From Serratia sp. AKBS12 (GTDB lineage: Bacteria; Pseudomonadota; Gammaproteobacteria; Enterobacterales; Enterobacteriaceae), in the NCBI RefSeq assembly GCF_024793895.1, contig NZ_JANUSB010000015.1:310001-374000 (forward strand): DNA of 64,000 bases, in the 5' to 3' direction. Below the pieces are notes generated by a model that was not told the DNA's origin, searched no databases, and saw nothing but the letters and a program-made list of their open reading frames with translations. This document shows, piece by piece, positions 1 through 8,862 of the stretch (its first letter is position 1; each line of letters begins with the position of its first letter). A program made the position numbers and the translations under genes.

Positions 1-62
1 TTGCGCCTTGTGAGCGCTTGCAGCGTATGGCGCAGCAGGGGGAGCGCTTTTATCCGCGCTAA
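1..62 (+). CDS. fadJ: fadJ, 3' end only (fatty-acid oxidation complex alpha subunit)
   Basis: The first bases form an open frame from base 3 to a TAA at 60–62. It encodes a short tail (APCERLQRMAQQGERFYPR) that resembles the PCERL-containing C-terminus of FadJ, the anaerobic fatty-acid beta-oxidation alpha subunit (enoyl-CoA hydratase/3-hydroxyacyl-CoA dehydrogenase). fadJ directly precedes sixA in E. coli, which supports the call. Only about 20 codons are present, so the identification rests on this tail and on gene order. Confidence 0.7.
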   Translation, partial: APCERLQRMAQQGERFYPR

Positions 63-104
63 ATACACGGCGGTTAACGGCATGGCGGCCCGATTTGCAC
101 TACA

Positions 105-147
105 GTTGCAATAAGGCTGCAATGTGATCCTCATCACTCCTTGCAAC
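105..147. repeat. nested inverted repeat after fadJ
   Basis: GTTGCAA (105–111) is complementary to TTGCAAC (141–147). Inside it lies a smaller hairpin, GTGAT-CCTC-ATCAC (124–137). The element begins about 40 bases after the fadJ stop and could fold in the fadJ 3' untranslated RNA. It has no T-tract, so it is not a typical terminator. The rest of 63–486 shows no further gene. Confidence 0.45.
123..138. promoter_or_regulatory. CRP-like site
   Basis: TGTGATCCTCATCACT matches the CRP consensus TGTGA-N6-TCACA at nine of ten core bases. It sits far upstream (about 350 bp) of sixA, so its target is unclear. It overlaps the hairpin at 124–137, so the match may simply reflect that dyad. Confidence 0.4.
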
Positions 148-486
148 AGCGTCAATTCCGGACGCTGTACAGGGAGATTAGGGCGAGGTAACGTAACCGC
201 TTGGTGATGAATATGGCATCACGATAAAAAACTTTCATCAGGGGTTGGTTAAAATTTCAACCCGTTGAATTGGTTGTCAAGTGAACGATGGATTCACGCT
301 ACGCTGCCGTTGGTGCAAAAAACAGCGTTTTCTTTACGTGAACTTTCAGGCAAAATGCCCGGCCGCCATAGAGAGACGGCGCGTTATCGTTTTGAAGCAC
401 TTGTGCTCTTGAGCTAAAGGTATTCGGCGATACAGCACGCTCTGCGTTTCTGTATAGCGTTATTTTGTCAACAACAGCGGTGCAAT

Positions 487-969
487 ATGCAAGTTTTGAT
501 TATGCGTCACGGAGAGGCGGCACTCGAGGCGGCCAGCGATGCGGTAAGGCCTCTTACCGTTTGTGGCCGTGATGAGTCACGTCAGATGGCGGCCTGGTTA
601 AATGCCAAGTCAGTGGATATTGAACGCGTGCTGGTCAGCCCTTACCTGCGAGCCGAACAGACGCTGACAACGGTGCGTGAAGCGTTGGCGCTGCCGGAGG
701 GCCAAGAGGTGCTGCCGGAACTCACCCCGGGCGGCGATGCCTCTCTGGTGGGCAGTTACCTGCAATTGCTGGCGCAACAAGGGGTAGGCGCGGTGTTGAT
801 CGTCTCGCATCTGCCGCTGGTGGGCTACCTGGTGGCGGAACTCTGCCCGGGTGAATGCCCGCCAATGTTCGCCACGTCGGCGATTGCCAACGTTGAACTG
901 GCCGCCGACGGCAGCCAGGGGAAACTGGAATGGCAGGTCAGCCCGTCGCAGCTGATGGCCAAAGTCTAA
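487..969 (+). CDS. sixA: phosphohistidine phosphatase SixA
   Basis: SixA dephosphorylates histidine phosphotransfer proteins: ArcB in E. coli, with a link to the nitrogen PTS reported later. The 160-residue protein has the family length. The RHG signature at residues 7–9 gives the catalytic His8, and a second histidine lies at 108 in VSHLP, as expected for this histidine-phosphatase branch. It is a cytoplasmic single-domain protein without signal peptide. The gene lies alone between fadJ and the convergent smrB, with more than 400 bp of upstream non-coding DNA that should carry its promoter. The ribosome binding site before the ATG is weak. Confidence 0.93.
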   Translation: MQVLIMRHGEAALEAASDAVRPLTVCGRDESRQMAAWLNAKSVDIERVLVSPYLRAEQTLTTVREALALPEGQEVLPELTPGGDASLVGSYLQLLAQQGVGAVLIVSHLPLVGYLVAELCPGECPPMFATSAIANVELAADGSQGKLEWQVSPSQLMAKV

Positions 970-991
970 TACGGCCAATGCGACGATGACC

Positions 992-1025
992 CCAAGGGCG
1001 ATGTTCATCATCGCCCTTGGTCATT
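992..1025. terminator. terminator between sixA and smrB
   Basis: A perfect 12-bp stem, CCAAGGGCGATG (992–1003) and CATCGCCCTTGG (1009–1020), with loop TTCAT, is followed by TCATTTTT on the plus strand. It ends sixA and separates it from the convergent smrB. Confidence 0.85.
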
Positions 1026-1036
1026 TTTGCGCGCAA

Positions 1037-1567
1037 TTATTCAGCCAGTTCGACCAACACCAACAACGCCGCGCTGCCGCCCCATTCTTTCGGTGCCTGA
1101 TGGAACGCCAGTACGTCCGGGTGTTGCGCCAGCCATAACGGCGTCTGCTGCTTAAGAATATGCTTACCGTGGCCGTGCATCACACAGGCGCAATGCACAT
1201 GCTCGCGTTTGCACGCGGCGATCAGTGCCCCCAGTTCCTGTTTGGCCTGCAGCTGCGTCAAACCGTGCAGATCGAGGAACAGGTCCGGCAGGTAATCGCC
1301 ACGCCGCAGTTTTTTCAATTCAAAATGGCTATAGCCGGGGCGCACATAGCGTGCCGGGCCTTCATTATCCAACTGCGGCTGGAATTCATCAGAAAAATAA
1401 AAACTGGCATCAACCTGTTCCTGCATCAGCCGTTGCGGTGCGGCCTGCCTGGCAACGGCTTTGGGCTGCCGGTGGACGATGGTGTCCTGACGCAGCTTCT
1501 TAGCGCCTGTCACCGACTCTCTGAAGAGCTGCAATTCGTCTTTGCTCAGAGGGTGTCTGTTTTTCAT
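1037..1567 (-). CDS. smrB: SmrB, Smr-domain ribosome rescue endonuclease
   Basis: SmrB (formerly YfcN) cleaves mRNA at collided ribosomes in E. coli. The protein ends in an Smr domain with [11 protein letters not shown] followed by [14 protein letters not shown], the characteristic DLHG and HGHGK motifs. The N-terminal part (DTIVHR, FSDEFQP) also matches the E. coli protein. I start at the second in-frame ATG (176 aa) because GGTGA lies about 8 bases before it and the alignment with E. coli begins there. An ATG four codons upstream directly abuts that GGTGA. It is convergent with sixA. Confidence 0.9.
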   Translation of the reverse strand: MKNRHPLSKDELQLFRESVTGAKKLRQDTIVHRQPKAVARQAAPQRLMQEQVDASFYFSDEFQPQLDNEGPARYVRPGYSHFELKKLRRGDYLPDLFLDLHGLTQLQAKQELGALIAACKREHVHCACVMHGHGKHILKQQTPLWLAQHPDVLAFHQAPKEWGGSAALLVLVELAE

Positions 1568-1831
1568 TAATTCATTCACCGGAAATTATTCATCACGACA
1601 GTTTAGCCTGTGCCCGTGGTCTGGCGAAGCAAAACCGTCATCAGGGCATCACTGCTGCCTGCCATCTCGCCGTTGGCGGCGCATGCGCCCCGGCAACGCG
1701 GCGGCGGCAGGGCGTTTGCCTAGCGCCGGATGTTGCGCCAATTATTTAGGGTATCGAAGCTGATTTGTCGCGGGCTTCATGGCAAACTATGCGGCTATCT
1801 CATGAATCACAGCCGCCTGCCGGAGGGCACA

Positions 1832-2764
1832 TTGGACAAAATTTTCGTCGACGAAGCAGTGAACGAACTGCATACCATTCAGGATATGCTGCGTTGGACC
1901 GTAAGCCGTTTTAACGCCGCCAATATCTATTATGGTCACGGAACCGATAATCCGTGGGACGAAGCGGTGCAGCTGGTTCTACCGAGTTTGTACCTGCCGC
2001 TGGATATTCCTGAAGACATGCGTTCAGCGCGCCTGACCTCCAGCGAGCGCCATCGTATCGTTGAACGCGTGATCCGCCGCGTCAATGAACGTATTCCTGT
2101 CGCTTATCTGACCAATAAGGCCTGGTTCTGCGGTATGGAGTTTTACGTCGATGAACGCGTGTTGGTGCCGCGCTCGCCGATCGGCGAATTGATCAACGAC
2201 CGTTTCAGTGCGTTGATCCCGCGCCCACCGCGCCATATTCTGGACATGTGCACCGGCAGTGGCTGCATCGCCATCGCCTGCGGTTATGCCTTCCCGGAGG
2301 CAGAAGTGGACGCGGTTGACATCTCCAGCGAGGTGCTGGCGGTTACCGAGCGCAACATTCAGGCGCACGGCGTCGAGCATCAGGTGATCCCGATCCGCTC
2401 CGATCTGTTCCGCGATGTCCCGGCGATCCAGTACGATCTGATCGTTACCAATCCGCCGTACGTTGATGCCGAAGACATGTCCGATCTGCCGCAGGAATTC
2501 CGCTTCGAGCCGGAGCTGGGGCTGGCTGCGGGCAGCGACGGTCTGAAACTGGTGCGCCGCATTCTGGCCTGTGCGCCGGATTTCCTCAGCGACGACGGCG
2601 TGCTGATTTGTGAAGTGGGCAACAGCATGGTACATCTGATGGAGCAGTATCCGGACATTCCGTTCACCTGGCTGGAGTTTGAAAACGGCGGCGACGGCGT
2701 GTTCATGCTGACCAAACAGCAGCTGATTGACTGCAAAGCCCATTTCAGCATGTACCGCAGCTGA
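1832..2764 (+). CDS. prmB: 50S ribosomal protein L3 glutamine methyltransferase PrmB
   Basis: PrmB methylates a glutamine of ribosomal protein L3 using S-adenosylmethionine. The protein shows the SAM-binding stretch [12 protein letters not shown] and the NPPY motif ([11 protein letters not shown]) typical of N5-glutamine methyltransferases. I choose the TTG at 1832: GGAGGG lies 4 bases upstream, the sequence then reads [12 protein letters not shown] exactly as in E. coli, and the length becomes 310 aa as in E. coli. An in-frame ATG at 1802 would add ten residues of unconserved sequence. aroC follows in the same direction, as in other enterobacteria. Confidence 0.93.
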   Translation: MDKIFVDEAVNELHTIQDMLRWTVSRFNAANIYYGHGTDNPWDEAVQLVLPSLYLPLDIPEDMRSARLTSSERHRIVERVIRRVNERIPVAYLTNKAWFCGMEFYVDERVLVPRSPIGELINDRFSALIPRPPRHILDMCTGSGCIAIACGYAFPEAEVDAVDISSEVLAVTERNIQAHGVEHQVIPIRSDLFRDVPAIQYDLIVTNPPYVDAEDMSDLPQEFRFEPELGLAAGSDGLKLVRRILACAPDFLSDDGVLICEVGNSMVHLMEQYPDIPFTWLEFENGGDGVFMLTKQQLIDCKAHFSMYRS

Positions 2765-2819
2765 TGATTTCCCCGGGCCTGCCGCGGCGGGTCTGATAAC
2801 AAAAATGAGTATCCCTCAG

Positions 2820-2901
2820 CGTTTTCACGCCGCCGTCGGGCGTCGGGTTTGCCGAACCAACGGATGAGCCTGAACAGCCCTTCGCCAGCGGCGTGAAAAC
2901 G
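2820..2901 (+). repeat. long inverted repeat in the aroC leader
   Basis: CGTTTTCACGCCGC (2820–2833) is perfectly complementary to GCGGCGTGAAAACG (2888–2901). The 14-bp stem encloses 54 bases that contain a smaller GGTT/AACC hairpin. The stem ends about 11 bases before the aroC Shine-Dalgarno (AAGGAG, 2912–2917). There is no T-tract, so it looks like a structured leader or an operator pair, not a terminator. Confidence 0.6.
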
Positions 2902-2922
2902 GCAGGGAAGTAAGGAGCCGTG

Positions 2923-4008
2923 ATGGCAGGCAACAGTATTGGACAGTTATTCCGCGTCACTACATTCGGTGAATCGCACGGTGTGGCGCTGGGATGCATC
3001 GTTGACGGCGTGCCTCCGGGCATTCCACTGACCGAAGAAGATTTGCAGCATGACCTGGACCGCCGCCGTCCGGGTACCTCGCGCTATACCACCCAACGTC
3101 GCGAGCCGGATCGGGTGCGCATTCTTTCCGGCGTGTTCGAGGGCGTCACCACCGGCACCAGCATCGGGCTGCTGATCGAAAATACCGATCAACGCTCCCA
3201 GGATTACGGCGCGATCAAGGATCTGTTTCGTCCGGGCCATGCGGATTATACCTACGAACAGAAATATGGCGTGCGCGACTATCGTGGCGGCGGCCGTTCT
3301 TCGGCACGAGAAACCGCCATGCGCGTGGCGGCAGGGGCGATCGCCAAAAAATATCTTGCACTGAAGTTTGGCGTAAAAGTGCGCGGCTATCTGGCGCAGA
3401 TCGGCGACGTAGCCTGCGAGCTGAAAGACTGGCAGCAGGTTGAGCAGAACCCGTTCTTCTGCCCGGATCCGGACAAGCTGGAAGCGTTGGACGAACTGAT
3501 GCGCGCGCTGAAAAAAGAGGGCGACTCCATCGGTGCCAAAGTCAGCGTGATTGCCGAAAATGTGCCAGTTGGCCTTGGCGAGCCGGTATTTGACCGTCTG
3601 GATGCCGATCTGGCGCATGCGCTAATGAGCATCAATGCGGTGAAAGGCGTCGAAATCGGCGACGGATTTGCCGTTGTCAGCAAGCGCGGCAGCGAGAACC
3701 GTGATGAAATTACCCCGCAAGGTTTCCAGAGCAACCACGCCGGCGGCATTCTCGGCGGTATCAGCAGCGGTCAGCCGGTCATCGCGCATCTGGCATTGAA
3801 ACCTACCTCCAGCATCATGGTACCGGGCCGTACCATCAACCGTCAGGGTGAAGCGGTCGAAATGGTGACTCGCGGCCGTCACGATCCGTGCGTCGGTATC
3901 CGAGCGGTGCCGATCGCCGAGGCGATGATGGCGATCGTACTGATGGACCACCTGCTGCGCCAGCGTGCGCAAAACGGTGATGTGGTGTCCGACGTACCGC
4001 GTTGGTAA
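2923..4008 (+). CDS. aroC: chorismate synthase
   Basis: AroC carries out the last step of the shikimate pathway, 5-enolpyruvylshikimate-3-phosphate to chorismate, using reduced FMN. The 361-residue protein has the family length and begins [19 protein letters not shown], the conserved N-terminal signature. The [26 protein letters not shown] and RGRHDPC segments are also present. The ATG at 2923 has AAGGAG five bases upstream; a GTG immediately before it at 2920 is less likely. The gene lies downstream of prmB and 31 bases before mepA, probably in one transcript. Confidence 0.97.
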   Translation: MAGNSIGQLFRVTTFGESHGVALGCIVDGVPPGIPLTEEDLQHDLDRRRPGTSRYTTQRREPDRVRILSGVFEGVTTGTSIGLLIENTDQRSQDYGAIKDLFRPGHADYTYEQKYGVRDYRGGGRSSARETAMRVAAGAIAKKYLALKFGVKVRGYLAQIGDVACELKDWQQVEQNPFFCPDPDKLEALDELMRALKKEGDSIGAKVSVIAENVPVGLGEPVFDRLDADLAHALMSINAVKGVEIGDGFAVVSKRGSENRDEITPQGFQSNHAGGILGGISSGQPVIAHLALKPTSSIMVPGRTINRQGEAVEMVTRGRHDPCVGIRAVPIAEAMMAIVLMDHLLRQRAQNGDVVSDVPRW

Positions 4009-4039
4009 TACGGGATTTCGCAATCGGGTGGCGATAACA

Positions 4040-4867
4040 ATGAAAAAATGGATGTTGGGCCTGGCGGCCCTGATGGTGTCGGGGGCTGCGCTGGCCTTGA
4101 CGCCGTGGCAGCAAATCTCGCATCCGGTGGCCGGCTCGGCGCAGGCTATCGGCGGTTTTGCCAACGGGTGCATTATCGGCGCACAGCCGCTACCGCTGAA
4201 CGCGGCGGATTATCAGGTGATGCGCCAGGACCAGCGTCGTTATTTTGGCCACCCGGATCTGCTGGCGTTCATCCAGCGTCTTGGTCATCAGGCCAGCCAG
4301 CAACGGCTTGGCACGGTATTGATCGGCGACATGGCGATGCCGGCCGGCGGGCGTTTCAGCAGCGGCCATGCCAGCCACCAGTCGGGGCTGGACGTCGATA
4401 TCTGGCTGCAGTTGCCACGCCAGCGCTGGAGCTCGCAGCAACTGCTCAAACCGCAACCGATCGATTTGGTGACCGGCGACGGCAAGCGTGTACGTGACAG
4501 CCAGTGGCAGCCGCAAATCGCCTCGTTGATTAAACTGGCGGCGCAGGACAGTGAAGTGACGCGCATCTTCGTCAACCCGGCGATCAAGCAGCGGCTGTGC
4601 GACGACGCGGGTAGCGATCGCGCCTGGCTGCACAAGGTGCGTCCGTGGTTCGGCCATCGTGCGCATATGCACGTGCGCTTGAGTTGCCCGCCGGGCAGTC
4701 TGGAATGCCAGGATCAGGATCCGCCGCCGGCCGGAGATGGCTGCGGCGCTGAATTGGCCAGCTGGTTCGAGCCGCATCAGCCAAGCGCGAAACCGGGTAA
4801 ACCGGTGGTGCCGCCGTTACCGCCGTCTTGTCAGGCGTTGTTGGATAATCATTTCGCTGCGGAATAA
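4040..4867 (+). CDS. mepA: penicillin-insensitive murein endopeptidase MepA
   Basis: MepA is a periplasmic metallo-endopeptidase that cuts DD- and LD-crosslinks in peptidoglycan. The start at 4040 gives [19 protein letters not shown] as a signal peptide, with cleavage likely after ALA, and a 275-residue product close to E. coli MepA. Zinc-binding signatures are visible as [14 protein letters not shown] and [10 protein letters not shown]. The cysteine-rich C-terminal region ([20 protein letters not shown]) also matches. It follows aroC closely and is followed after three bases by yfcA. Confidence 0.95.
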   Translation: MKKWMLGLAALMVSGAALALTPWQQISHPVAGSAQAIGGFANGCIIGAQPLPLNAADYQVMRQDQRRYFGHPDLLAFIQRLGHQASQQRLGTVLIGDMAMPAGGRFSSGHASHQSGLDVDIWLQLPRQRWSSQQLLKPQPIDLVTGDGKRVRDSQWQPQIASLIKLAAQDSEVTRIFVNPAIKQRLCDDAGSDRAWLHKVRPWFGHRAHMHVRLSCPPGSLECQDQDPPPAGDGCGAELASWFEPHQPSAKPGKPVVPPLPPSCQALLDNHFAAE

Positions 4868-4870
4868 AAA

Positions 4871-5671
4871 ATGGATTGGTTTATGGTCGGCCCCGAAATG
4901 CTCGGGGTATTGTTTGCCGTGGCATTACTGGCAGGGTTTATTGACTCTATTGCCGGTGGCGGTGGTCTGCTGACCGTACCGGTGTTGCTGGCGGTAGGGG
5001 TTCCCCCGGCGGAAGCGCTGGCCACCAATAAATTGCAGTCGGTGGGCGGGTCGTTCTCCGCAAGTTTGTACTTCATTCGCCGCAAAGCGGTGAGTCTGAA
5101 CGATCAGAAACTGACCATCCTGCTGACGCTGCTCGGCTCGATAGCGGGCGCGATCCTGGTTCAGCATATGCGCGCCGATCTGCTGCGCCAGATGTTGCCA
5201 CTGCTGGTGATTGGCATCGGGCTGTATTTCCTGTTGACGCCACGTTTGGGGGAAAACGATCGCCAGCGCCGCCTGAGCGCTCTGCCGTTTGGGCTGGTGG
5301 CTGGCGGTTGCGTCGGTTTTTACGACGGGTTTTTCGGCCCGGGTGCCGGCTCGTTCTACGCGCTGGCTTACGTCACGCTGTGCGGCTTCAATCTGGCTAA
5401 ATCCACCGCGCACGCCAAAGTGCTTAACTTCACCTCCAACTTCGGCAGCCTGATATTTTTTATCATGGGTGGCAAAGTGCTGTGGGGGATCGGCCTGGTG
5501 ATGCTGGTTGGACAGGTGCTGGGTGCACGCATCGGCGCACATATGGTGCTGACGCGCGGGCAGAAGCTGATTCGGCCGATGATCGTTATCGTTTCACTGA
5601 TTATGAGCCTGAAATTGCTGTACGATAACCACGGCGTGGAGATCCAGCATTGGTTGTCGATGCATTTTTAA
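4871..5671 (+). CDS. yfcA: TSUP (TauE/SafE) family membrane protein YfcA
   Basis: This 266-residue, very hydrophobic protein belongs to the TSUP family of presumed anion or sulfonate/sulfite transporters. It shows the family's glycine-rich helix starts FIDSIAGGGGLLTVP near residue 25 and the second repeat's GFYDGFFGPGAGSF in the middle, the internal duplication typical of the family. Eight or so membrane segments are expected. The substrate is unknown for the enterobacterial YfcA. It starts three bases after mepA and precedes epmC, so it is probably co-transcribed. Confidence 0.88.
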   Translation: MDWFMVGPEMLGVLFAVALLAGFIDSIAGGGGLLTVPVLLAVGVPPAEALATNKLQSVGGSFSASLYFIRRKAVSLNDQKLTILLTLLGSIAGAILVQHMRADLLRQMLPLLVIGIGLYFLLTPRLGENDRQRRLSALPFGLVAGGCVGFYDGFFGPGAGSFYALAYVTLCGFNLAKSTAHAKVLNFTSNFGSLIFFIMGGKVLWGIGLVMLVGQVLGARIGAHMVLTRGQKLIRPMIVIVSLIMSLKLLYDNHGVEIQHWLSMHF

Positions 5672-5736
5672 CAAGCCAAAACAGCGCTGAAGTGGAATAA
5701 TTGCCGCTTTATTTTTGTGGTTATCGGGTTTTACCT

Positions 5737-6294
5737 ATGTCAGACGTACAAAACACACACCAGTATACCGACCTGATCGACATTTTTAACCGCTGTTTCA
5801 GCGACGACTATCAAACGCGCCTGGTCAAGGGCGATGACGAACCGATCTATTTGCCGGCGGACGAGCAGTTGCCGTATCACCGCATCGTGTTTGCCCACGG
5901 CTTTTACGCCAGCGGCCTGCACGAAATCTCCCATTGGTGCATTGCCGGCGCCGAGCGCCGCAAACAGGTGGATTTCGGCTATTGGTATTGTCCGGATGGG
6001 CGCGATGCACAGACACAAAGCGAATTTGAAGCGGTAGAGATCAAGCCACAGGCGTTGGAATGGATGTTCTGCGTTGCCGCAGGCTTCCCGTTCAACGTCA
6101 GCTGCGACAATCTGAACGGCGATTGTGAGCCGGATCGGATCGCGTTCCAGCGAAAAGTGCGTGAGCGGGTGCTGGAACTGCTGGAAAAAGGCATACCCAC
6201 ACGACCGGCGCGCTTTATTCAGGCGTTGCAATCGTTTTACAATACGCCACCGCTGGCGGCAGAGCATTTCCCGTATCCGGAAGATCTCAACTGA
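5737..6294 (+). CDS. epmC: EF-P hydroxylase EpmC
   Basis: EpmC (YfcM) hydroxylates the beta-lysylated lysine of elongation factor P, the last step of that modification after EpmA and EpmB. The 185-residue protein matches E. coli through KGDDEPIYLPAD, FAHGFYASGLHEISHWC and FGYWYCPDGRDAQTQS, including the conserved HEISHW histidines thought to bind metal. I start at the ATG at 5737 because the alignment with E. coli begins there; the upstream TTG at 5701 would add twelve unconserved residues. It sits between yfcA and yfcL. Confidence 0.92.
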   Translation: MSDVQNTHQYTDLIDIFNRCFSDDYQTRLVKGDDEPIYLPADEQLPYHRIVFAHGFYASGLHEISHWCIAGAERRKQVDFGYWYCPDGRDAQTQSEFEAVEIKPQALEWMFCVAAGFPFNVSCDNLNGDCEPDRIAFQRKVRERVLELLEKGIPTRPARFIQALQSFYNTPPLAAEHFPYPEDLN

Positions 6295-6325
6295 TGTTGC
6301 CGCTTTAATTTAATGAGGAAAAACA

Positions 6326-6607
6326 ATGATCGCTGAATTCGAAGCGCGCATTTTGGCGCTGATTGATGACATGGTAGACCACGCCAGTGACGATGAACTG
6401 TTTGCCGGTGGCTATCTGCGCGGTCATCTGACCCTGGCGGTGGCAGAAGCGGAAGAAAACGGTGAACACAGCGCCGAAGGGCTGAAAGTCCGGGTCGAGC
6501 ATAGCCTGCATCAGGCGATTCGCGCCGGTGAGCTTTCGCCGCCGGATCAGGCGCTGGTTGAAGGTATGTGGGAAAATCTGTACCAGACCGCGCTGGCCAA
6601 CGCCTGA
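6326..6607 (+). CDS. yfcL: YfcL family protein of unknown function
   Basis: This small acidic protein of 93 residues corresponds in size and position to E. coli YfcL, which follows epmC there too. It has no signal peptide or membrane segment. A Shine-Dalgarno GAGGAA lies nine bases before the ATG. Its function is not known to me. It closes the aroC–mepA–yfcA–epmC–yfcL run and faces mnmC tail to tail. Confidence 0.85.
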   Translation: MIAEFEARILALIDDMVDHASDDELFAGGYLRGHLTLAVAEAEENGEHSAEGLKVRVEHSLHQAIRAGELSPPDQALVEGMWENLYQTALANA

Positions 6608-6613
6608 GGTACG

Positions 6614-6654
6614 CCTTCCTCTCACTCCCGGTTTGCCTGGGCGTGCGAGGAAGG
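6614..6654. terminator. possible terminator hairpin between yfcL and mnmC
   Basis: CCTTCCTC (6614–6621) pairs with GAGGAAGG (6647–6654), with a 25-base interior that can form a weaker CCCGG/CCTGGG stem. It lies between convergent genes but has no T-tract on either side. Confidence 0.35.
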
Positions 6655-6668
6655 GTAAACAATAGCCC

Positions 6669-8711
6669 TTACACCGGGCGTCCCTTCAGTAGTTTTCTCA
6701 CCCACATGCGGTTTGGGTTCAACGCCGCCAGCATTTCCCCGTCGCCCGGCAGCGGTTCACCAAACATTTGCGCCGCCAGAATCTCCGCCGCCAGCGGCGC
6801 GGAGCACAAACCCCGTGAACCCAACGCGCCCAGCATAAACAGATTCGGGTAGCTTGGCGCTTCGACAATACTTTCTGCGCGTTGGCGCTGGCGTTGCAAA
6901 TGCTGATACTGGCTCAGCGTTTGCGCATAATCCGGCACTGCGCCGACCATTGGCAAATGATCGCGCGACGCGCTGCGCACTCCGCAACGCGCCTGTCGGT
7001 CGCTGACGTCCACCTGTTGCGTCCAGTCTTGGTCGGGCAGGCAGCGTAGCAGACGTGCGCGGTTTTCCTGTTGTTCCGCTTCACGATAGTCGCTAGCGGT
7101 ATCGCCGCGTTGATAACTGGCACCGATGCAATGTTGCTGATTACGCGGGTTCACTGGCGTCAGATAGCCTTCATAACATAGCACCTGTTTCAATTGACCG
7201 AGTGCTGGCGCGGTGGGGATATGTGATACCTGTCCGCGCACGGCGACGACCGGCAGCGCGGCGGTGAACGGCAAGCCGGGCAGTTGATGGCCGTTGGCCA
7301 GTATCACGCAGGCATGCTGCGATCTAACCCCGTTTTCGAAGGACAATTGCCAGCCGACGCTGGACGGCGTCAGACCGTCGAGCCGGTGGTGATAGTGGCA
7401 CACCAGCCCTTGCTGCTCGGCAAAGGCAATGGCGTTGCGGGTCAGTTCGGCCGGGCACAGCCAGCCGCCCTGCGGGTAGTTGATGCCGCCAAACCCGCTA
7501 TCCACGCCGCACAATGCGCTGAGCGTGGCGCGGTCGGCGGCAAATGCCAGCGCGTCCGGCCACTCCGTTGCCAGCATATTGGCGATTTTACCGGCGCTTT
7601 TGTCGTCATAGCCCAACTGGGTGACGCCGCACCATTGATGATCGAACTCAATGCCTTGCTCGGCCAGCATGTCATACAGTCGGCGTGCGAATGGGAAAGC
7701 GGCGCTGAAAAAACGCTCCAGCGGGTCGTTGCGGCCATTGAGCAAGGGATACAGCGCACCCTGGCGATTGCCGGAAGCACCGGTCGCCGGCGCCTGGTCG
7801 GCGCAGTACAGCGTGACTCTGGCGCCACGGCGCAGCAAGGCCAGCGCGGTGAGGGCGCTGGCGATGCCGCCGCCGATCAATGCAACGTCATCGACCGTTT
7901 CGGCGGCGGGGCGGCAGTACCAGGGGGTCGGATTGGTGGCTGGCGGCGTTTCGGTCGCGAGTGTGCCGATCAGCATTTCGCGTTTTTGGCCGAATCCCTT
8001 GCTGCGTGTCACCTCAAAGCCGGCCTGCTGCAAACCGCGGCGCACAAACCCGGCGGCGGTGAAGGTGGCGAAACTGCCTTGCGGGCGGGCAAAACGCGCC
8101 ATGGCGTCAAACAGTTGCCCGGTCCACATATCGGGATTTTTGGCGGGCGCGAAGCCGTCAAGGAACCAGGCATCTATCTGATTGTCCATGCTGTGGTCAA
8201 AATGCGGCAGCAGCGCGTTGACGTCGCCAAACCACAGGTCGAGCGTAACGCGACCGCCGTCCAGCAACAGGCGGTGACAGCCGGGCAACGGCAGAGGCCA
8301 CTGGGCGCGCAACCGATCGGCAAACGGCGCCAACTCTGGCCAGCGCGCGTGCGCGGCGGCAAGATCCGCCGGTTGCAGCGGGAACTTTTCAAAACTGATG
8401 AAGTGCAGTCGTTGCAGCGTGGCGTCCGGCGTGGCGCGGTGGAAGCGGTCGAACGCTTGCCACAGCGTCAGGAAATTAAGCCCGGTGCCGAAGCCGGTTT
8501 CCGCAACGATAAACAGCGCGCGTGGGTGCTCGGCGAAACGCGCAGGCAGCCGATTACCGTTAAGAAAGACGTAACGGGTTTCTTCCAGCCCATCCTGATT
8601 GGAAAAATAGACGTCATCAAACTGTTTCGAAACAGGTGTACCCTGTTCGTTCCAGGATAATGCGGCGGTTTGGATGGGGGCGTGGCTCACGGTCAGTTGC
8701 TCATAATTCAA
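6669..8711 (-). CDS. mnmC: bifunctional tRNA mnm5s2U biosynthesis protein MnmC
   Basis: MnmC completes 5-methylaminomethyl-2-thiouridine at the wobble position of several tRNAs. The N-terminal half is the SAM-dependent methyltransferase (GFGTGLNFL near residue 70; the [15 protein letters not shown] motif). The C-terminal half is the FAD oxidoreductase that removes the carboxymethyl group; its dinucleotide fold starts at [15 protein letters not shown] near residue 275. At 680 residues it is slightly longer than the 668-residue E. coli enzyme. It is transcribed away from fabB, with the shared 151-bp gap holding both promoters. Confidence 0.95.
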   Translation of the reverse strand: MNYEQLTVSHAPIQTAALSWNEQGTPVSKQFDDVYFSNQDGLEETRYVFLNGNRLPARFAEHPRALFIVAETGFGTGLNFLTLWQAFDRFHRATPDATLQRLHFISFEKFPLQPADLAAAHARWPELAPFADRLRAQWPLPLPGCHRLLLDGGRVTLDLWFGDVNALLPHFDHSMDNQIDAWFLDGFAPAKNPDMWTGQLFDAMARFARPQGSFATFTAAGFVRRGLQQAGFEVTRSKGFGQKREMLIGTLATETPPATNPTPWYCRPAAETVDDVALIGGGIASALTALALLRRGARVTLYCADQAPATGASGNRQGALYPLLNGRNDPLERFFSAAFPFARRLYDMLAEQGIEFDHQWCGVTQLGYDDKSAGKIANMLATEWPDALAFAADRATLSALCGVDSGFGGINYPQGGWLCPAELTRNAIAFAEQQGLVCHYHHRLDGLTPSSVGWQLSFENGVRSQHACVILANGHQLPGLPFTAALPVVAVRGQVSHIPTAPALGQLKQVLCYEGYLTPVNPRNQQHCIGASYQRGDTASDYREAEQQENRARLLRCLPDQDWTQQVDVSDRQARCGVRSASRDHLPMVGAVPDYAQTLSQYQHLQRQRQRAESIVEAPSYPNLFMLGALGSRGLCSAPLAAEILAAQMFGEPLPGDGEMLAALNPNRMWVRKLLKGRPV

Positions 8712-8777
8712 GGGGGTGACGCGATTCTAACGGCGCTGGCGCTGTGGCGCAAACTGGATCAGAATTACACTGAAAAA

Positions 8778-8794
8778 CGCTGATCGGACTTGTT
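8778..8794. promoter_or_regulatory. FadR-like operator upstream of fabB
   Basis: The 17-mer from 8778 contains CTGATCGGACTTGTT. It matches the FadR consensus ANCTGGTCNGACNTGTT at all fixed positions but two. FadR activates fabB in E. coli, so this is the expected site. Confidence 0.7.
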
Positions 8795-8795
8795 C

Positions 8796-8813
8796 GGCGT
8801 ACAACTGTACGCT
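8796..8813. promoter_or_regulatory. FabR-like operator upstream of fabB
   Basis: GGCGTACAACTGTACGCT is a near-perfect palindrome and closely resembles the FabR (unsaturated fatty-acid repressor) box AGCGTACA-N2-TGTACGCT known from fabA and fabB. It starts one base after the FadR-like site and ends 49 bases before the fabB start. Confidence 0.85.
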
Positions 8814-8862
8814 AGAGTGCGATGCAAAATCCCGAAAGCAACAATTGTGGAAGAGGTATTGA

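Noticed and set aside
318-340. PurR-like sequence (AACAGCGTTTTCTTT) upstream of sixA
   Set aside because: Only the right half fits the PurR consensus; the left half is missing.
7284-8660. Long open frame of 458 codons on the plus strand inside mnmC
   Set aside because: It is antisense to a well-conserved bifunctional enzyme, has no ribosome site and no recognisable domain; long antisense frames are common in GC-rich DNA.
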